This document shows, piece after piece, positions 44,687 to 54,459 of a stretch of DNA of 64,000 nt (position 1 is the stretch's first letter; every line of letters begins with the position of its first letter). The notes beneath the pieces are model-generated. The model had not been told where the DNA came from, searched no databases, and was given only the letters and a program-made list of their open reading frames with translations. The position numbers were made by a program, and so were the translations under genes. The DNA is from Streptococcus mitis (GTDB lineage Bacteria > Bacillota > Bacilli > Lactobacillales > Streptococcaceae). Location: the NCBI RefSeq assembly GCF_000722765.2, contig NZ_CP028415.1, forward strand, positions 316,501-380,500. Direction: 5' to 3'.

Positions 44687-45087
44687 AAACTTTTCTTGCT
44701 AAAAAACGGAACATCTTTCTTGCAAGATTGTTCCTAGGTCAGTTGCCCTTGCTTGTCTCTACTTATCTATTTCTATCTCGTCAGTTTTTAAATTTTTCCT
44801 TAGTTTTCCAATTTCTTTTAGTGGTTATTAACTTGGCTTCTATTTTGGTCACTGTTTACCTCACTAGAGAAATGAGGATAAGAAAGTTTGAAGATGATGA
44901 TTTGGTTAGTCCTAGAACCAATCAACTTATGTATATCGGCTTGACAGGTTTTATGTCCATTATTTGTTTGTATAGAGGTGTCACAGCAGGAGAATCTTAC
45001 CAACAACTAATTGCCTATATTGGCGCTATTCTCTGCTTGATTATCATGCTTCTACTCATTTGGGGCTTGAAGTATTATAAAAAGTAG
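44683..45087 (+). CDS. Four-helix membrane protein, putative immunity protein
   Basis: 134 residues with four membrane segments (about 13-30, 37-60, 84-100, 108-128) and a basic C-terminus. The start is coupled to the 54-residue gene. It belongs to the BlpR-promoter-2 operon. I do not assign it to a named Blp protein with certainty. Confidence 0.65.
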   Translation: MKTFLAKKRNIFLARLFLGQLPLLVSTYLFLSRQFLNFSLVFQFLLVVINLASILVTVYLTREMRIRKFEDDDLVSPRTNQLMYIGLTGFMSIICLYRGVTAGESYQQLIAYIGAILCLIIMLLLIWGLKYYKK

Positions 45088-45170
45088 CTTTCTCTCCTCT
45101 TTTATCAGGATATTTGAGTAGAAAGGCTCTATTAAAAAGTTCGTGAAATAAGTGAATGGAGGTATTTAAA

Positions 45171-45554
45171 ATGAAATATAGATTATTTCTTGTTATTTTC
45201 TTGAGTAGTATGTTGAATCTTCTTTTAGGGACATTTTTACAAATCTCTAATGTATCAATTGGGTGGATTGTTCTCTACAGTGGATTATTTGAAGCAGGCG
45301 TTTTCCTTCTTGCTAATAAAGGGGTGGCGGTAAAAATCAAGGAAGTAGACATTCGAAATCGCTTTAAATTTATTTTTGGAAAAACCTTATGGTTTCAAAT
45401 TCTTTTACTCATCTTTTTGATAATCAAACTTTATCTTGGTTTGGATGCGAAGCTGATTTTATTCTATGGACATATTTTCATTGTCTTTAATGCCTTAATG
45501 TATCTATTATCTAGTAGTCAGGTTAACCTTAAAAAGAACAAGCTGTCTTCTTAA
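45171..45554 (+). CDS. Four-helix membrane protein of the blp region
   Basis: 127 residues, four membrane segments (about 4-22, 27-46, 69-88, 93-112) and a lysine-rich tail. The ATG at 45171 has GGAGG 7 bases upstream. An in-frame ATG at 45156 overlaps that SD. Unknown function, likely immunity by context. Confidence 0.65.
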   Translation: MKYRLFLVIFLSSMLNLLLGTFLQISNVSIGWIVLYSGLFEAGVFLLANKGVAVKIKEVDIRNRFKFIFGKTLWFQILLLIFLIIKLYLGLDAKLILFYGHIFIVFNALMYLLSSSQVNLKKNKLSS

Positions 45555-45590
45555 TCTTGCAGTAATAGAGCCTGACAAGAGGAGGTCATC

Positions 45591-45839
45591 ATGTATAAAC
45601 ACTTATTTTTCCTAGATTCCAAAACTTTAGACCGGTTGACGCCCTATATTCTGGTCTTGGCTTCTGACACCATTGCCTTTAATGTTTTTGTGCTAACCTT
45701 TGTATCTGCGGTGGTCTTTAATTCCCTAAATTCTATGCTAGCTTTAATGGCTATATTCTTAGGGGCTGGCTATGTGGTCGGATTTTGGTTACTCAAATGG
45801 TTTGTTTTGGAAAGATTAGAGCTCAAGGATGGCTTGTAG
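45591..45839 (+). CDS. blpZ: BlpZ-like immunity protein
   Basis: 82 residues with two membrane helices (about 15-40 and 45-70) beginning MYKHLFFLDSKTLDRLTPYI. I recognise this as the BlpZ protein of pneumococcal blp loci. SD GAGGAGG precedes the ATG. It lies immediately before the CAAX-type protease gene, as in pneumococcus. The molecular function is unproven. Confidence 0.65.
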   Translation: MYKHLFFLDSKTLDRLTPYILVLASDTIAFNVFVLTFVSAVVFNSLNSMLALMAIFLGAGYVVGFWLLKWFVLERLELKDGL

Positions 45840-45869
45840 GGAAGTTTGTTTGGTGAGGAGGATAGCTTT

Positions 45870-46481
45870 ATGGCCATTTTCAATAAGTGCCATGCCTTGT
45901 TTTTGGGATTTTTAGTATTTGCCATCGTTGGTGCAGCGGGATATTCCGTCAATCAAGGGGATTATTTTCAACACCAGTACACATTCATTATGATAAAGAG
46001 TCTCTTGCTTTTCCTTAGTTTTGGCTATGCGAAATGGTTTGATATGATTTCTTTGGGGATTTTAAGCAGGAAACAACTCTTGCTGTTCATTGGAATCTTT
46101 CTTCTCACTGTGCTGGTAAATATTAGCTATCATGCTTTTTTCTCAGTTGTTTCTGGTGCTTCGGCTCAACACCTTGAGGAAGCTAGTAAAGGACTTTCGC
46201 TTTCCTTTATTGTTAGTGCTACAGTTTTGGCACCTATCCAGGAGGAACTCCTGTTTAGAGGACTTCTTCAAGGTGCGGTTTTTGATAATTCTTGGCTGGG
46301 GCTTGTGCTGACCTCCTCTCTCTTTTCTTTCATACATGAACCTTATGATATTCCTTCGTTTTTCTATTATCTATTTTTTGGGGTGTTGCTGGGCTTTGCT
46401 TATAAAAAGAGCCAAAACCTATGGGTTTCTACTCTAGTCCATATGTTTTACAACAGTTTACCACTCTTAACTTATTTCTAA
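45870..46481 (+). CDS. pncP: CPBP family intramembrane glutamic endopeptidase PncP
   Basis: 203 residues with six to seven membrane helices and the Abi/CPBP motifs: EELLFRGLLQG (motif 1), FSFIHEP (motif 2) and LVHMFYNSLP (motif 3). Such Abi proteins act in bacteriocin self-immunity or processing. The ATG at 45870 lies 8 bases after GAGGAGGA. The frame is open from 45846 without an SD. It is the last gene of the blp run, before a strong terminator. Confidence 0.8.
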   Translation: MAIFNKCHALFLGFLVFAIVGAAGYSVNQGDYFQHQYTFIMIKSLLLFLSFGYAKWFDMISLGILSRKQLLLFIGIFLLTVLVNISYHAFFSVVSGASAQHLEEASKGLSLSFIVSATVLAPIQEELLFRGLLQGAVFDNSWLGLVLTSSLFSFIHEPYDIPSFFYYLFFGVLLGFAYKKSQNLWVSTLVHMFYNSLPLLTYF

Positions 46482-46489
46482 AAATTATG

Positions 46490-46526
46490 AAAAGGTAAGT
46501 AGGAGATTGTGCTTACCTTTTTCTTT
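46490..46526 (+). terminator. Terminator of the blp region
   Basis: AAAAGGTAAG (46490-46499) pairs with CTTACCTTTT (46512-46521), followed by TCTTTC. Confidence 0.85.
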
Positions 46527-46584
46527 CTATAATGATACCCAAGCCAATCTAGAGGCTTTTCTTTGAGAATCGGATGTGGAGCGG

Positions 46585-46613
46585 TTGACGAATAGGCCAA
46601 AAACTAGTAGAAT
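46585..46613 (+). promoter_or_regulatory. ccrZ-trmB promoter
   Basis: TTGACG (46585-46590), 17 bases, TAGAAT (46608-46613), 30 bases before ccrZ. Confidence 0.7.
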
Positions 46614-46642
46614 AGTAAGGAAACTTTATACGGAGGAAAGAA

Positions 46643-47437
46643 ATGGATTTGGGTGATAATGAGCTAACACTGACTCCCATACCTGGGAAAAGTGGCAAGG
46701 CTTATATGGGTAGCTATCCTGATGGGAAGCGTATCTTTGTAAAAATGAACACCTCTCCAATCCTACCTGGTCTAGCTAGAGAACAAATTGCTCCACAATT
46801 ATTATGGAGTCGCCGTTTGGCAGATGGGCGTGATATGTGTGCTCAAGAATGGTTGACAGGCAAGATATTGACCCCCTATGATATGAATCGTAAGCAAATC
46901 GTCAATATTTTAACTCGCCTTCATCGCTCACGTCCGTTGATGACACAGTTGAGTCGTTTGGGATATGCCATGGAAACACCTGTAGATTTACTACAGTCTT
47001 GGCAGGAAACGGCTCCAGATGCTTTGCGTAAAAATCATTTTATCAGTGAAGTGATGGCTGATTTACGTCAGACTATTCCAGGATTTAGAGAGGACCATGC
47101 GACCATTGTCCATGGAGATGTACGACATAGTAATTGGATTGAGACAGACAGTGGCTTGATTTATTTGGTGGATTGGGATTCGGTTCGCTTGACTGACCGC
47201 ATGTTTGATGTGGCCCATATGCTCTGCCATTATATTCCAGAACATCAGTGGAAGGAATGGTTGACCTACTACGGTTACAAGTATAATCAAACGGTATTAA
47301 CTAAATTGTATTGGTACGGTCAATTGTCTTATTTGAGCCAGATTTCCAAGTATTATATGAACCAAGATTTAGAAAATGTCAATCGGGAGATCCATGGCTT
47401 GCGTCACTTCCGAGACAAGTATGGAAAGAGAAGATGA
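46643..47437 (+). CDS. ccrZ: Cell cycle regulator CcrZ (YtmP-like kinase)
   Basis: A 264-residue choline/aminoglycoside kinase-fold protein. Visible motifs are the ATP lysine in RIFVKMN, the catalytic loop HGDVRHSNW and the metal-binding [11 protein letters not shown]. In pneumococcus CcrZ links division with DNA replication initiation at midcell. That role is taken from the literature on the homologue. SD CGGAGGAA. The stop overlaps the trmB start (ATGA). Confidence 0.88.
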   Translation: MDLGDNELTLTPIPGKSGKAYMGSYPDGKRIFVKMNTSPILPGLAREQIAPQLLWSRRLADGRDMCAQEWLTGKILTPYDMNRKQIVNILTRLHRSRPLMTQLSRLGYAMETPVDLLQSWQETAPDALRKNHFISEVMADLRQTIPGFREDHATIVHGDVRHSNWIETDSGLIYLVDWDSVRLTDRMFDVAHMLCHYIPEHQWKEWLTYYGYKYNQTVLTKLYWYGQLSYLSQISKYYMNQDLENVNREIHGLRHFRDKYGKRR

Positions 47438-48069
47438 GAGTTAGAAATCGTAAAGGGGCAACAGAATTACTAGAGGCAAATCCCCAGTATGTGGTCCTCA
47501 ATCCTTTGGAAGCCAAGGGGAAATGGCGGGATTTGTTTGGCAATGATAATCCCATTCATGTGGAAGTTGGAAGTGGAAAGGGTGCCTTTGTTTCAGGTAT
47601 GGCCAAGCAAAACCCTGACATCAACTATATCGGGATTGATATTCAAAAGTCTGTTTTGAGCTACGCTTTGGACAAGGTGCTTGAAGTTGGAGTACCTAAT
47701 ATTAAGCTCTTGTGGGTAGATGGTTCTGACTTGACTGACTACTTTGAAGACGGTGAGATTGATCGCTTGTATCTGAACTTTTCAGATCCATGGCCTAAAA
47801 AGCGCCATGAAAAGCGTCGTTTGACCTACAAGACCTTCTTGGATACCTTCAAGCGTATCTTGCCTGAAAATGGAGAAATTCATTTCAAGACGGACAACCG
47901 TGGCTTGTTTGAGTACAGTTTAGTGAGCTTTTCTCAGTATGGCATGAAGCTCAATGGTGTCTGGCTTGATTTACATGCCAGCGATTTTGAAGGCAATGTC
48001 ATGACAGAATACGAGCAAAAATTCTCCAACAAGGGTCAAGTTATCTACCGAGTTGAGGCAGAATTTTAA
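47434..48069 (+). CDS. trmB: tRNA (guanine-N7-)-methyltransferase TrmB
   Basis: A 211-residue SAM-dependent methyltransferase that makes m7G46 in tRNA. Motifs: [11 protein letters not shown] (SAM binding), [16 protein letters not shown] (family signature) and [12 protein letters not shown]. The ATG coupled to the ccrZ stop is the proper start. A longer frame from 47311 lies inside ccrZ. Confidence 0.93.
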   Translation: MRVRNRKGATELLEANPQYVVLNPLEAKGKWRDLFGNDNPIHVEVGSGKGAFVSGMAKQNPDINYIGIDIQKSVLSYALDKVLEVGVPNIKLLWVDGSDLTDYFEDGEIDRLYLNFSDPWPKKRHEKRRLTYKTFLDTFKRILPENGEIHFKTDNRGLFEYSLVSFSQYGMKLNGVWLDLHASDFEGNVMTEYEQKFSNKGQVIYRVEAEF

Positions 48070-48106
48070 GAAATAGCCTGAAATCAGGCTGTATAAGTAC
48101 TTTTGC

Positions 48107-48135
48107 TTTACATAAGTAGTAAAAAGTGCTATACT
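48107..48135 (+). promoter_or_regulatory. Promoter of the rimP-nusA-infB operon
   Basis: TTTACA (48107-48112), 17 bases, TATACT (48130-48135). An inverted repeat AGTACTTTT (48096-48104) / AAAAGTGCT (48122-48130) straddles the -35, and a GAGGCG/CGCCTC hairpin (48157-48180) precedes the rimP SD. A weak AGCCTG/CAGGCT hairpin at 48075-48090 may end trmB transcripts. Confidence 0.6.
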
Positions 48136-48194
48136 GTAAGTAAGAATATGAAAAGTGAGGCGGGGAAATATCTTCGCCTCTTGCTTATGAGGAG

Positions 48195-48674
48195 GTGGAC
48201 GCAATCGCAACAATCGTAGAATTAGTCAGAGAAGTTGTAGAACCTGTCATAGAAGCGCCTTTCGAACTCGTGGATATCGAGTATGGAAAGATTGGCAGTG
48301 ACATGATTCTCAGTATTTTTGTAGATAAACCTGAAGGAATTACCTTGAACGACACGGCAGACTTGACAGAAATGATCAGTCCTGTCCTAGACACCATCAA
48401 GCCAGATCCCTTCCCAGAACAATATTTCCTAGAAATTACCAGTCCAGGCTTGGAACGTCCTTTGAAAACAAAGGATGCCGTCGCTGGAGCGGTTGGGAAA
48501 TACATCCATGTCGGGCTCTACCAAGCCATCGATAAGCAAAAGGTCTTTGAAGGAACTTTGTTGGCCTTCGAAGAGGACGAGTTGACTATGGAATATATGG
48601 ACAAGACGCGTAAGAAAACGGTCCAAATTCCATACAGTTTAGTATCAAAAGCACGTTTAGCAGTAAAATTATAG
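48195..48674 (+). CDS. rimP: Ribosome maturation factor RimP
   Basis: A 159-residue RimP needed for 30S assembly, with an alpha/beta N-terminal domain ([20 protein letters not shown], quoted to the limit, and [12 protein letters not shown]) and an Sm-like C-terminal domain. The conventional start is GTG at 48195, but this codon overlaps the only SD (GAGGAGG, 48189-48195). The in-frame ATC at 48204 is ideally placed 8 bases after GGAGG, so the true start is uncertain. First gene of the nusA-infB operon. Confidence 0.9.
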
Positions 48675-48717
48675 AAAAAGAAAGGATAGCTTTTGAGGAT
48701 TCAAAAGTGAAGAAAAC

Positions 48718-49854
48718 ATGAGTAAAGAAATGCTAGAGGCCTTCCGCATTTTGGAAGAAGACAAGGGAATCAAAAAAGAAGACATCATCGACGCAGTAGT
48801 AGAGTCGCTTCGTTCCGCTTATCGCAGACGCTATGGTCAATCAGACAGCGTAGCTATTGACTTCAACGAAAAAACAGGTGATTTTACAGTTTATACTGTC
48901 CGTGAAGTTGTTGATGAAGTATTTGATAGCCGTTTGGAAATCAGCTTGAAAGATGCTCTTGCCATTAATTCAGCCTATGAGCTTGGTGACAAAATCAAGT
49001 TTGAAGAAGCACCTGCCGAGTTTGGTCGTGTAGCAGCCCAATCTGCCAAACAAACCATCATGGAAAAAATGCGCAAGCAAACACGTGCCATCACTTACAA
49101 TACTTACAAAGAACATGAGCAAGAAATCATGTCTGGTACAGTAGAACGCTTTGACAACCGCTTTATCTATGTCAACCTTGGCAGCATTGAAGCCCAATTG
49201 TCAAAACAAGACCAAATCCCTGGGGAAGTTTTTGCTTCTCATGATCGTATTGAAGTTTATGTTTACAAGGTTGAAGATAACCCTCGTGGTGTCAACGTCT
49301 TTGTTAGCCGTAGCCATCCAGAAATGATCAAACGTTTGATGGAGCAAGAAATTCCTGAAGTTTATGATGGAACTGTTGAAATCATGAGCGTGGCTCGTGA
49401 AGCAGGTGACCGTACTAAGGTTGCTGTTCGTAGCCATAATCCAAACGTGGACGCTATCGGTACAATCGTTGGACGTGGTGGAGCTAACATCAAGAAAATC
49501 ACTAGCAAATTCCACCCAGCTCGTTATGATGCTAAGAGCGACCGTATGGTACCAATCGAAGAAAATATCGACGTTATCGAGTGGGTAGCAGATCCAGCTG
49601 AATTTATCTACAATGCCATTGCTCCTGCTGAGGTTGACCAAGTTATCTTTGATGAAAACGACAGCAAACGTGCCTTGGTGGTTGTTCCAGATAACAAGCT
49701 TTCTCTTGCCATCGGTCGTCGTGGACAAAACGTTCGCTTGGCAGCTCACTTGACTGGTTACCGTATCGATATCAAGTCTGCTAGCGAATTTGAAGCCATG
49801 GAAGAAGCTGATTCGGTAGATTTGGAAGCAGAAAACGATATTGTAGAAGAATAA
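48718..49854 (+). CDS. nusA: Transcription termination/antitermination factor NusA
   Basis: A 378-residue NusA lacking the C-terminal acidic repeats of enterobacteria, as usual in Firmicutes. It has an N-terminal RNA-polymerase-binding domain (to ~125), an S1 domain (~135-200) and two KH domains (VGRGGANIKKI and IGRRGQNVRLA GxxG motifs), with an acidic tail. It tunes pausing and termination. It follows rimP by 43 bases. Confidence 0.96.
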   Translation: MSKEMLEAFRILEEDKGIKKEDIIDAVVESLRSAYRRRYGQSDSVAIDFNEKTGDFTVYTVREVVDEVFDSRLEISLKDALAINSAYELGDKIKFEEAPAEFGRVAAQSAKQTIMEKMRKQTRAITYNTYKEHEQEIMSGTVERFDNRFIYVNLGSIEAQLSKQDQIPGEVFASHDRIEVYVYKVEDNPRGVNVFVSRSHPEMIKRLMEQEIPEVYDGTVEIMSVAREAGDRTKVAVRSHNPNVDAIGTIVGRGGANIKKITSKFHPARYDAKSDRMVPIEENIDVIEWVADPAEFIYNAIAPAEVDQVIFDENDSKRALVVVPDNKLSLAIGRRGQNVRLAAHLTGYRIDIKSASEFEAMEEADSVDLEAENDIVEE

Positions 49855-49875
49855 AAGCTGCTAGAGGAGGGAAAG

Positions 49876-50169
49876 ATGAAAACGAGAAAAATCCCTTTGC
49901 GCAAGTCTGTTGTGTCCAATGAAGTGATTGATAAGCGTGATTTGCTCCGCATTGTCAAGAATAAGGAAGGACAAGTCTTTATCGATCCAACAGGCAAGGC
50001 CAACGGCCGCGGCGCTTATATCAAGCTAGACAATAAAGAAGCCCTAGAGGCTAAAAAGAAGAAGGTCTTTAACCGTAGCTTTGACATGGAAGTGGAAGAA
50101 AGCTTTTATGATGAGTTGATCGCTTATGTGGATCACAAAGTGAAAAGAAGAGAGTTAGGACTTGAATAA
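49876..50169 (+). CDS. ylxR: YlxR family RNA-binding protein (RnpM)
   Basis: A 97-residue DUF448 protein. Most of the fold is visible: RKIPLRKSVVSNE, LLRIVKNKEGQVFIDPTGKANGRGAYI (quoted in part). Homologues are nucleoid- or RNase-P-associated (RnpM) in other Firmicutes. The position between nusA and ylxQ is conserved. SD GAGGAGGG. It overlaps ylxQ by 8 bases. Confidence 0.9.
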   Translation: MKTRKIPLRKSVVSNEVIDKRDLLRIVKNKEGQVFIDPTGKANGRGAYIKLDNKEALEAKKKKVFNRSFDMEVEESFYDELIAYVDHKVKRRELGLE

Positions 50170-50461
50170 GCAAAAGATAAGTAATCTCTTGGGACTTGCT
50201 CAGCGAGCAGGGCGTATCATATCTGGTGAGGAATTGGTGGTCAAGGCCATTCAAGATGGCAAGGCCAAGATGGTCTTTCTAGCCCATGATGCTGGCCCCA
50301 ATCTGACCAAGAAGATTCAAGATAAAAGTCACTATTATCAAGTAGAAATTGTAACCGTGTTTTCAACACTGGAATTAAGCATAGCAGTCGGGAAATCGAG
50401 AAAGGTTTTGGCTGTAACAGATGCTGGATTTACAAAGAAAATGAGGTCTCTTATGGAATAG
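50162..50461 (+). CDS. ylxQ: L7Ae-family ribosomal/kink-turn protein YlxQ
   Basis: A 99-residue L7Ae/L30e-type protein ([32 protein letters not shown]). It binds kink-turn RNA in the family. Start TTG at 50162 inside the end of ylxR, read through a purine-rich AGAAGAGAGTTAGG. A conserved companion of infB. Confidence 0.88.
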   Translation: MNKQKISNLLGLAQRAGRIISGEELVVKAIQDGKAKMVFLAHDAGPNLTKKIQDKSHYYQVEIVTVFSTLELSIAVGKSRKVLAVTDAGFTKKMRSLME

Positions 50462-50477
50462 AAGAGGAGGACATGAT

Positions 50478-53279
50478 TTGTCTAAGAAAAGATTGTACGA
50501 AATCGCAAAAGAACTTGGAAAAGAAAGTAAAGAAGTTGTAGCGCGTGCAAAAGAGTTGGGCTTGGATGTGAAAAGCCACTCATCAAGTGTGGAAGAAGCT
50601 GTCGCTGCAAAAATCGCTGCCAGCTTTAAGCCTGCAGCTGCTCCGAAAGCAGAAGCAAAACCTGCAGTACCAAAAGCAAGTGCAGAAAAGAAAGCCGAGA
50701 AATCTGAACCAGCTAAACCAGCTGTAGCTAAGGAAGAGGCAAAACCTGCTGAGCCAGTCGCTCCGAAGGCAGAAAAAGTAGCAGCTAAACCGCAAAGCCG
50801 TAATTTCAAGGCTGAGCGTGAAGCTCGTGCCAAAGAACAGGCAGAACGACGCAAGCAAAATAAGGGCAATAACCGTGACCAACAACAAAACGGAAACCGT
50901 CAGAAAAATGACGGCCGTAATGGCGGAAAACAAGGTCAAGGCAACCGCGACAATCGTCTCTTTAATGACCAAGCTAAGAAACAGCAAGGTCAGCAAAATC
51001 GTGGAAATGAGCGCCGTCAACAAGAGGACAAACGTCCACATCAGGCGGCTCCACGTGTTGACTTTAAAGCCCGTGCAGCAGCCCTAAAAGCAGAGCAAAA
51101 TGCAGAATATGCCCGTTCAAGTGAGGAACGTTTCAAGCAGACTCAGGCTGCCAAAGAAGCCTTGGCCCAAGCTAACAAACGCAAGGAGCCAGAGGAAATC
51201 TTTGAAGAAGTGGCTAAGTTAGCTGAACAAGCGCAACAAGAACAGCAAGTTCAAGCAGTGGTTGAACCGGCTCCTGTAGCTAAAGAAGCGCCAGTGGATA
51301 CACGTCGTAAAAAACAAGCTCGACCAGACAAAAATCGTGACGATTATGATCACGAAGAAGATGGTCCTAGAAAACAACAAAAGAATCGAAGTAGTCAAAA
51401 TCAAGTGAGAAATCAAAAGAATAGTAACTGGAATAACAACAAAAAGAACAAAAAAGGCAATAACAAGAACAACCGCAATCAGACTCCAAAACCTGTTACG
51501 GAGCGTAAATTCCATGAATTGCCAACAGAATTTGAATATACAGATGGTATGACCGTTGCGGAAATCGCAAAACGTATCAAACGTGAACCAGCTGAAATCG
51601 TTAAGAAACTTTTCATGATGGGTGTCATGGCCACACAAAACCAATCCTTGGATGGGGAAACAATTGAACTCCTCATGGTGGATTACGGTATTGAAGCTAA
51701 GCAAAAGGTTGAAGTGGATAATGCCGACATCGAACGTTTCTTTGTCGAAGATGGTTATCTCAATGAAGATGAATTGGTTGAGCGTCCACCAGTTGTAACT
51801 ATCATGGGACACGTTGACCACGGTAAAACAACACTCCTAGATACCCTCCGTAACTCTCGTGTTGCGACAGGTGAAGCAGGTGGTATCACTCAGCATATCG
51901 GTGCCTACCAAATCGTGGAAAATGGCAAGAAGATTACCTTCCTTGATACACCAGGACACGCGGCCTTTACATCAATGCGTGCGCGCGGTGCTTCTGTTAC
52001 CGATATTACGATCTTGGTCGTAGCGGCAGATGACGGGGTTATGCCTCAGACTATCGAAGCCATTAACCACTCAAAAGCGGCCAACGTTCCAATCATCGTA
52101 GCTATTAACAAGATTGATAAACCAGGTGCCAACCCAGAACGCGTTATCGGTGAATTGGCAGAGCATGGTGTTATGTCAACTGCTTGGGGTGGAGATTCTG
52201 AATTTGTTGAAATCTCAGCTAAATTCAACCAAAACATCGAAGAATTGTTGGAAACAGTCCTTCTTGTGGCTGAAATCCAAGAACTCAAGGCAGACCCAAC
52301 AGTGCGTGCGATCGGTACAGTTATCGAAGCTCGCCTGGATAAAGGAAAAGGTGCGGTCGCAACCCTTCTTGTTCAACAAGGTACCTTGAATGTCCAAGAC
52401 CCAATCGTTGTCGGAAATACTTTCGGTCGTGTCCGTGCCATGACCAATGACCTTGGTCGTCGTGTTAAGGTTGCTGGACCATCAACACCAGTTTCTATCA
52501 CAGGTTTGAACGAAGCGCCAATGGCAGGTGACCACTTTGCCGTTTACGAGGATGAAAAATCTGCGCGTGCAGCAGGTGAAGAGCGTGCTAAACGTGCCCT
52601 TATGAAACAACGTCAAGCTACCCAACGTGTCAGCCTTGAAAACCTCTTTGATACCCTTAAAGCTGGTGAACTCAAATCAGTTAACGTTATCATCAAGGCC
52701 GATGTACAAGGTTCTGTTGAAGCCCTTTCTGCCTCACTTCAAAAGATCGATGTAGAAGGTGTTAAAGTTACCATCGTCCACTCAGCGGTCGGTGCTATCA
52801 ATGAATCTGACGTGACTCTTGCGGAAGCTTCAAATGCCTTTATCGTTGGTTTCAACGTACGCCCTACACCACAAGCTCGTCAACAAGCCGAAGCTGACGA
52901 TGTGGAAATCCGTCTCCACAGCATTATCTATAAGGTCATCGAAGAGATGGAAGAAGCCATGAAAGGGATGCTTGATCCAGAATTTGAAGAAAAAGTTATT
53001 GGTGAAGCAGTTATTCGTGAAACCTTCAAGGTGTCTAAAGTGGGAACTATCGGTGGATTTATGGTTATCAACGGTAAGGTTACCCGTGACTCTAAAGTCC
53101 GTGTTATCCGTGACGGTGTTGTTATCTATGATGGCGAACTCGCAAGCTTGAAACACTACAAAGACGACGTGAAAGAAGTTACAAACGGCCGTGAAGGTGG
53201 ATTGATGATCGATGGCTACAATGATATCAAGACTGATGATGTGATTGAGGCTTATGTCATGGAAGAAATCAAACGATAA
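50478..53279 (+). CDS. infB: Translation initiation factor IF-2
   Basis: A 933-residue IF-2. The N-terminal IF2_N helix-turn ([19 protein letters not shown], ~1-50) is followed by a long Ala/Lys/Glu- and Asn/Gln-rich linker (~55-345) and a second IF2_N domain. The G domain has [14 protein letters not shown] and NKID. Domain II and the C-terminal fMet-tRNA-binding domains follow. The start is TTG at 50478 with SD GAGGAGG. The nearby ATG (50473) is out of frame. Confidence 0.95.
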   Translation: MSKKRLYEIAKELGKESKEVVARAKELGLDVKSHSSSVEEAVAAKIAASFKPAAAPKAEAKPAVPKASAEKKAEKSEPAKPAVAKEEAKPAEPVAPKAEKVAAKPQSRNFKAEREARAKEQAERRKQNKGNNRDQQQNGNRQKNDGRNGGKQGQGNRDNRLFNDQAKKQQGQQNRGNERRQQEDKRPHQAAPRVDFKARAAALKAEQNAEYARSSEERFKQTQAAKEALAQANKRKEPEEIFEEVAKLAEQAQQEQQVQAVVEPAPVAKEAPVDTRRKKQARPDKNRDDYDHEEDGPRKQQKNRSSQNQVRNQKNSNWNNNKKNKKGNNKNNRNQTPKPVTERKFHELPTEFEYTDGMTVAEIAKRIKREPAEIVKKLFMMGVMATQNQSLDGETIELLMVDYGIEAKQKVEVDNADIERFFVEDGYLNEDELVERPPVVTIMGHVDHGKTTLLDTLRNSRVATGEAGGITQHIGAYQIVENGKKITFLDTPGHAAFTSMRARGASVTDITILVVAADDGVMPQTIEAINHSKAANVPIIVAINKIDKPGANPERVIGELAEHGVMSTAWGGDSEFVEISAKFNQNIEELLETVLLVAEIQELKADPTVRAIGTVIEARLDKGKGAVATLLVQQGTLNVQDPIVVGNTFGRVRAMTNDLGRRVKVAGPSTPVSITGLNEAPMAGDHFAVYEDEKSARAAGEERAKRALMKQRQATQRVSLENLFDTLKAGELKSVNVIIKADVQGSVEALSASLQKIDVEGVKVTIVHSAVGAINESDVTLAEASNAFIVGFNVRPTPQARQQAEADDVEIRLHSIIYKVIEEMEEAMKGMLDPEFEEKVIGEAVIRETFKVSKVGTIGGFMVINGKVTRDSKVRVIRDGVVIYDGELASLKHYKDDVKEVTNGREGGLMIDGYNDIKTDDVIEAYVMEEIKR

Positions 53280-53395
53280 TAGAGAAACGATAGCCAATTT
53301 GACTCGTCGTCAACAGCGCCTTGATGAACCCTTAGTTCTATCTAAGGCTTGTTTCCTAGATTCAAATGGCTCTAGTTCCTCCATCTAATAAAAAT

Positions 53396-53420
53396 AGCTA
53401 GGTCTGCTGGCCTAGCTTTT
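53396..53420 (+). terminator. Terminator or attenuator after infB
   Basis: AGCTAGG pairs with CCTAGCT, then TTTT, 26 bases before rbfA. The 116 bases between infB and this hairpin hold no gene. Confidence 0.65.
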
Positions 53421-53445
53421 GGTTCAAAGTAGAGAAAGGAATATC

Positions 53446-53796
53446 ATGGCAAATCATTTCCGTACGGATCGTGTGGGCATGGAAATCAAGCGTGAAGTCA
53501 ATGAGATTTTGCAAAAGAAAGTCCGTGATCCTCGTGTCCAAGGTGTGACCATCACAGATGTTCAGATGCTGGGTGACTTGTCTGTTGCCAAGGTTTACTA
53601 CACCATTTTGAGTAACCTTGCTTCAGATAATCAAAAAGCCCAAATCGGGCTTGAGAAAGCAACTGGTACCATCAAACGTGAACTTGGTCGCAATTTGAAA
53701 TTGTACAAAATCCCAGATTTGACCTTCGTCAAAGACGAGTCCATCGAGTATGGAAACAAGATTGACGAGATGCTACGCAATCTGGATAAGAACTAA
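53446..53796 (+). CDS. rbfA: Ribosome-binding factor A
   Basis: A 116-residue KH-fold 30S maturation factor. Conserved parts are [28 protein letters not shown] and the end [20 protein letters not shown] at 53446 with SD AGAAAGGA. The frame opens at 53419 but inside the preceding terminator. Confidence 0.94.
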   Translation: MANHFRTDRVGMEIKREVNEILQKKVRDPRVQGVTITDVQMLGDLSVAKVYYTILSNLASDNQKAQIGLEKATGTIKRELGRNLKLYKIPDLTFVKDESIEYGNKIDEMLRNLDKN

Positions 53797-53798
53797 GA

Positions 53799-53820
53799 AG
53801 GAGGGGTAACCCTCTTTTTT
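53799..53820 (+). terminator. rbfA terminator
   Basis: GAGGG/CCCTC stem followed by six T residues. Confidence 0.75.
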
Positions 53821-54011
53821 GGTGGGGAAATGGCTACAAAACATACTGGGGAATCTTTCTAGACTTAAAAATTATTAAAAAGCTTTATAAAATTTAGCTT
53901 GTATGATATTATAGGAAATGAAAAGAGTGAGATAAAACGATTTTTCAGCAATAGGCAGCAAGGCTGGTACCGTTAATATTTTGAAAGTGTAGTTAAACGA
54001 GGGAAGATAAT

Positions 54012-54194
54012 TTGGGACTTATAAAAACTCTAGCTAAAACTTACGGGGATTACTTTTTGACCGTGCAAGGTGTAAAAGTAATGAAAACGATAAAGAAAGA
54101 TGACCATGTCGTTGTTGGTCTGGGAAAATTCTTTATTGCAGATAAGCTAATGGATACGGCTCGGTGGCTCATCAAGCCAGAGGAGAGAGAATGA
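54012..54194 (+). CDS. Small protein of unknown function, TTG start
   Basis: 60 residues, starting at TTG behind GAGGGAAGATAA. It is polar with one moderately hydrophobic stretch (DHVVVGLGKFFIADKLMDTA) and no known motif. Its stop overlaps the next ATG (ATGA), which supports real translation. The preceding ~190 bases hold a possible promoter around TTGTATGATATTAT and nothing else recognised. Confidence 0.55.
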   Translation: MGLIKTLAKTYGDYFLTVQGVKVMKTIKKDDHVVVGLGKFFIADKLMDTARWLIKPEERE

Positions 54195-54343
54195 AATTTT
54201 TCTGGACAATTCTTGCCATTCTTTTTATTAAACCGATTATTGGAATTATGAAATTCCTGTGGATGATCATCTCTTTTGCAGTTCAATTATTGTTTTACAA
54301 GATAGTATTTAAGATATTGGATTGGCTCTTTAAACTTATTTAG
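54191..54343 (+). CDS. 50-residue hydrophobic peptide
   Basis: The ATG is embedded in the stop of the previous gene. The product is almost entirely hydrophobic and aromatic (KFFWTILAILFIKPIIGIMK and onward) with a few lysines, most likely two short membrane helices. Function unknown. It is followed by a terminator, so the two small genes form their own operon. Confidence 0.55.
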   Translation: MKFFWTILAILFIKPIIGIMKFLWMIISFAVQLLFYKIVFKILDWLFKLI

Positions 54344-54364
54344 GTCGTAATTCAAGTTGCAGAT

Positions 54365-54394
54365 AACTAGCAGGAACTCCACTGCTAGTTTTTT
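54365..54394 (+). terminator. Terminator after the small-gene pair
   Basis: AACTAGCAG pairs perfectly with CTGCTAGTT, then TTTT. An extended -10 TGGTATAAT (54409-54417) for the next operon follows 15 bases later. Confidence 0.85.
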
Positions 54395-54459
54395 AATCTC
54401 TTTCCTTGTGGTATAATATAAGCAGTAAAATCATTTTAGAACATACAATGGAGGTCATC

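Noticed and set aside
51219..51821. 200-codon minus-strand frame opposite infB
   Set aside because: A shadow of the Asn/Lys-rich IF-2 linker, with no SD or promoter.
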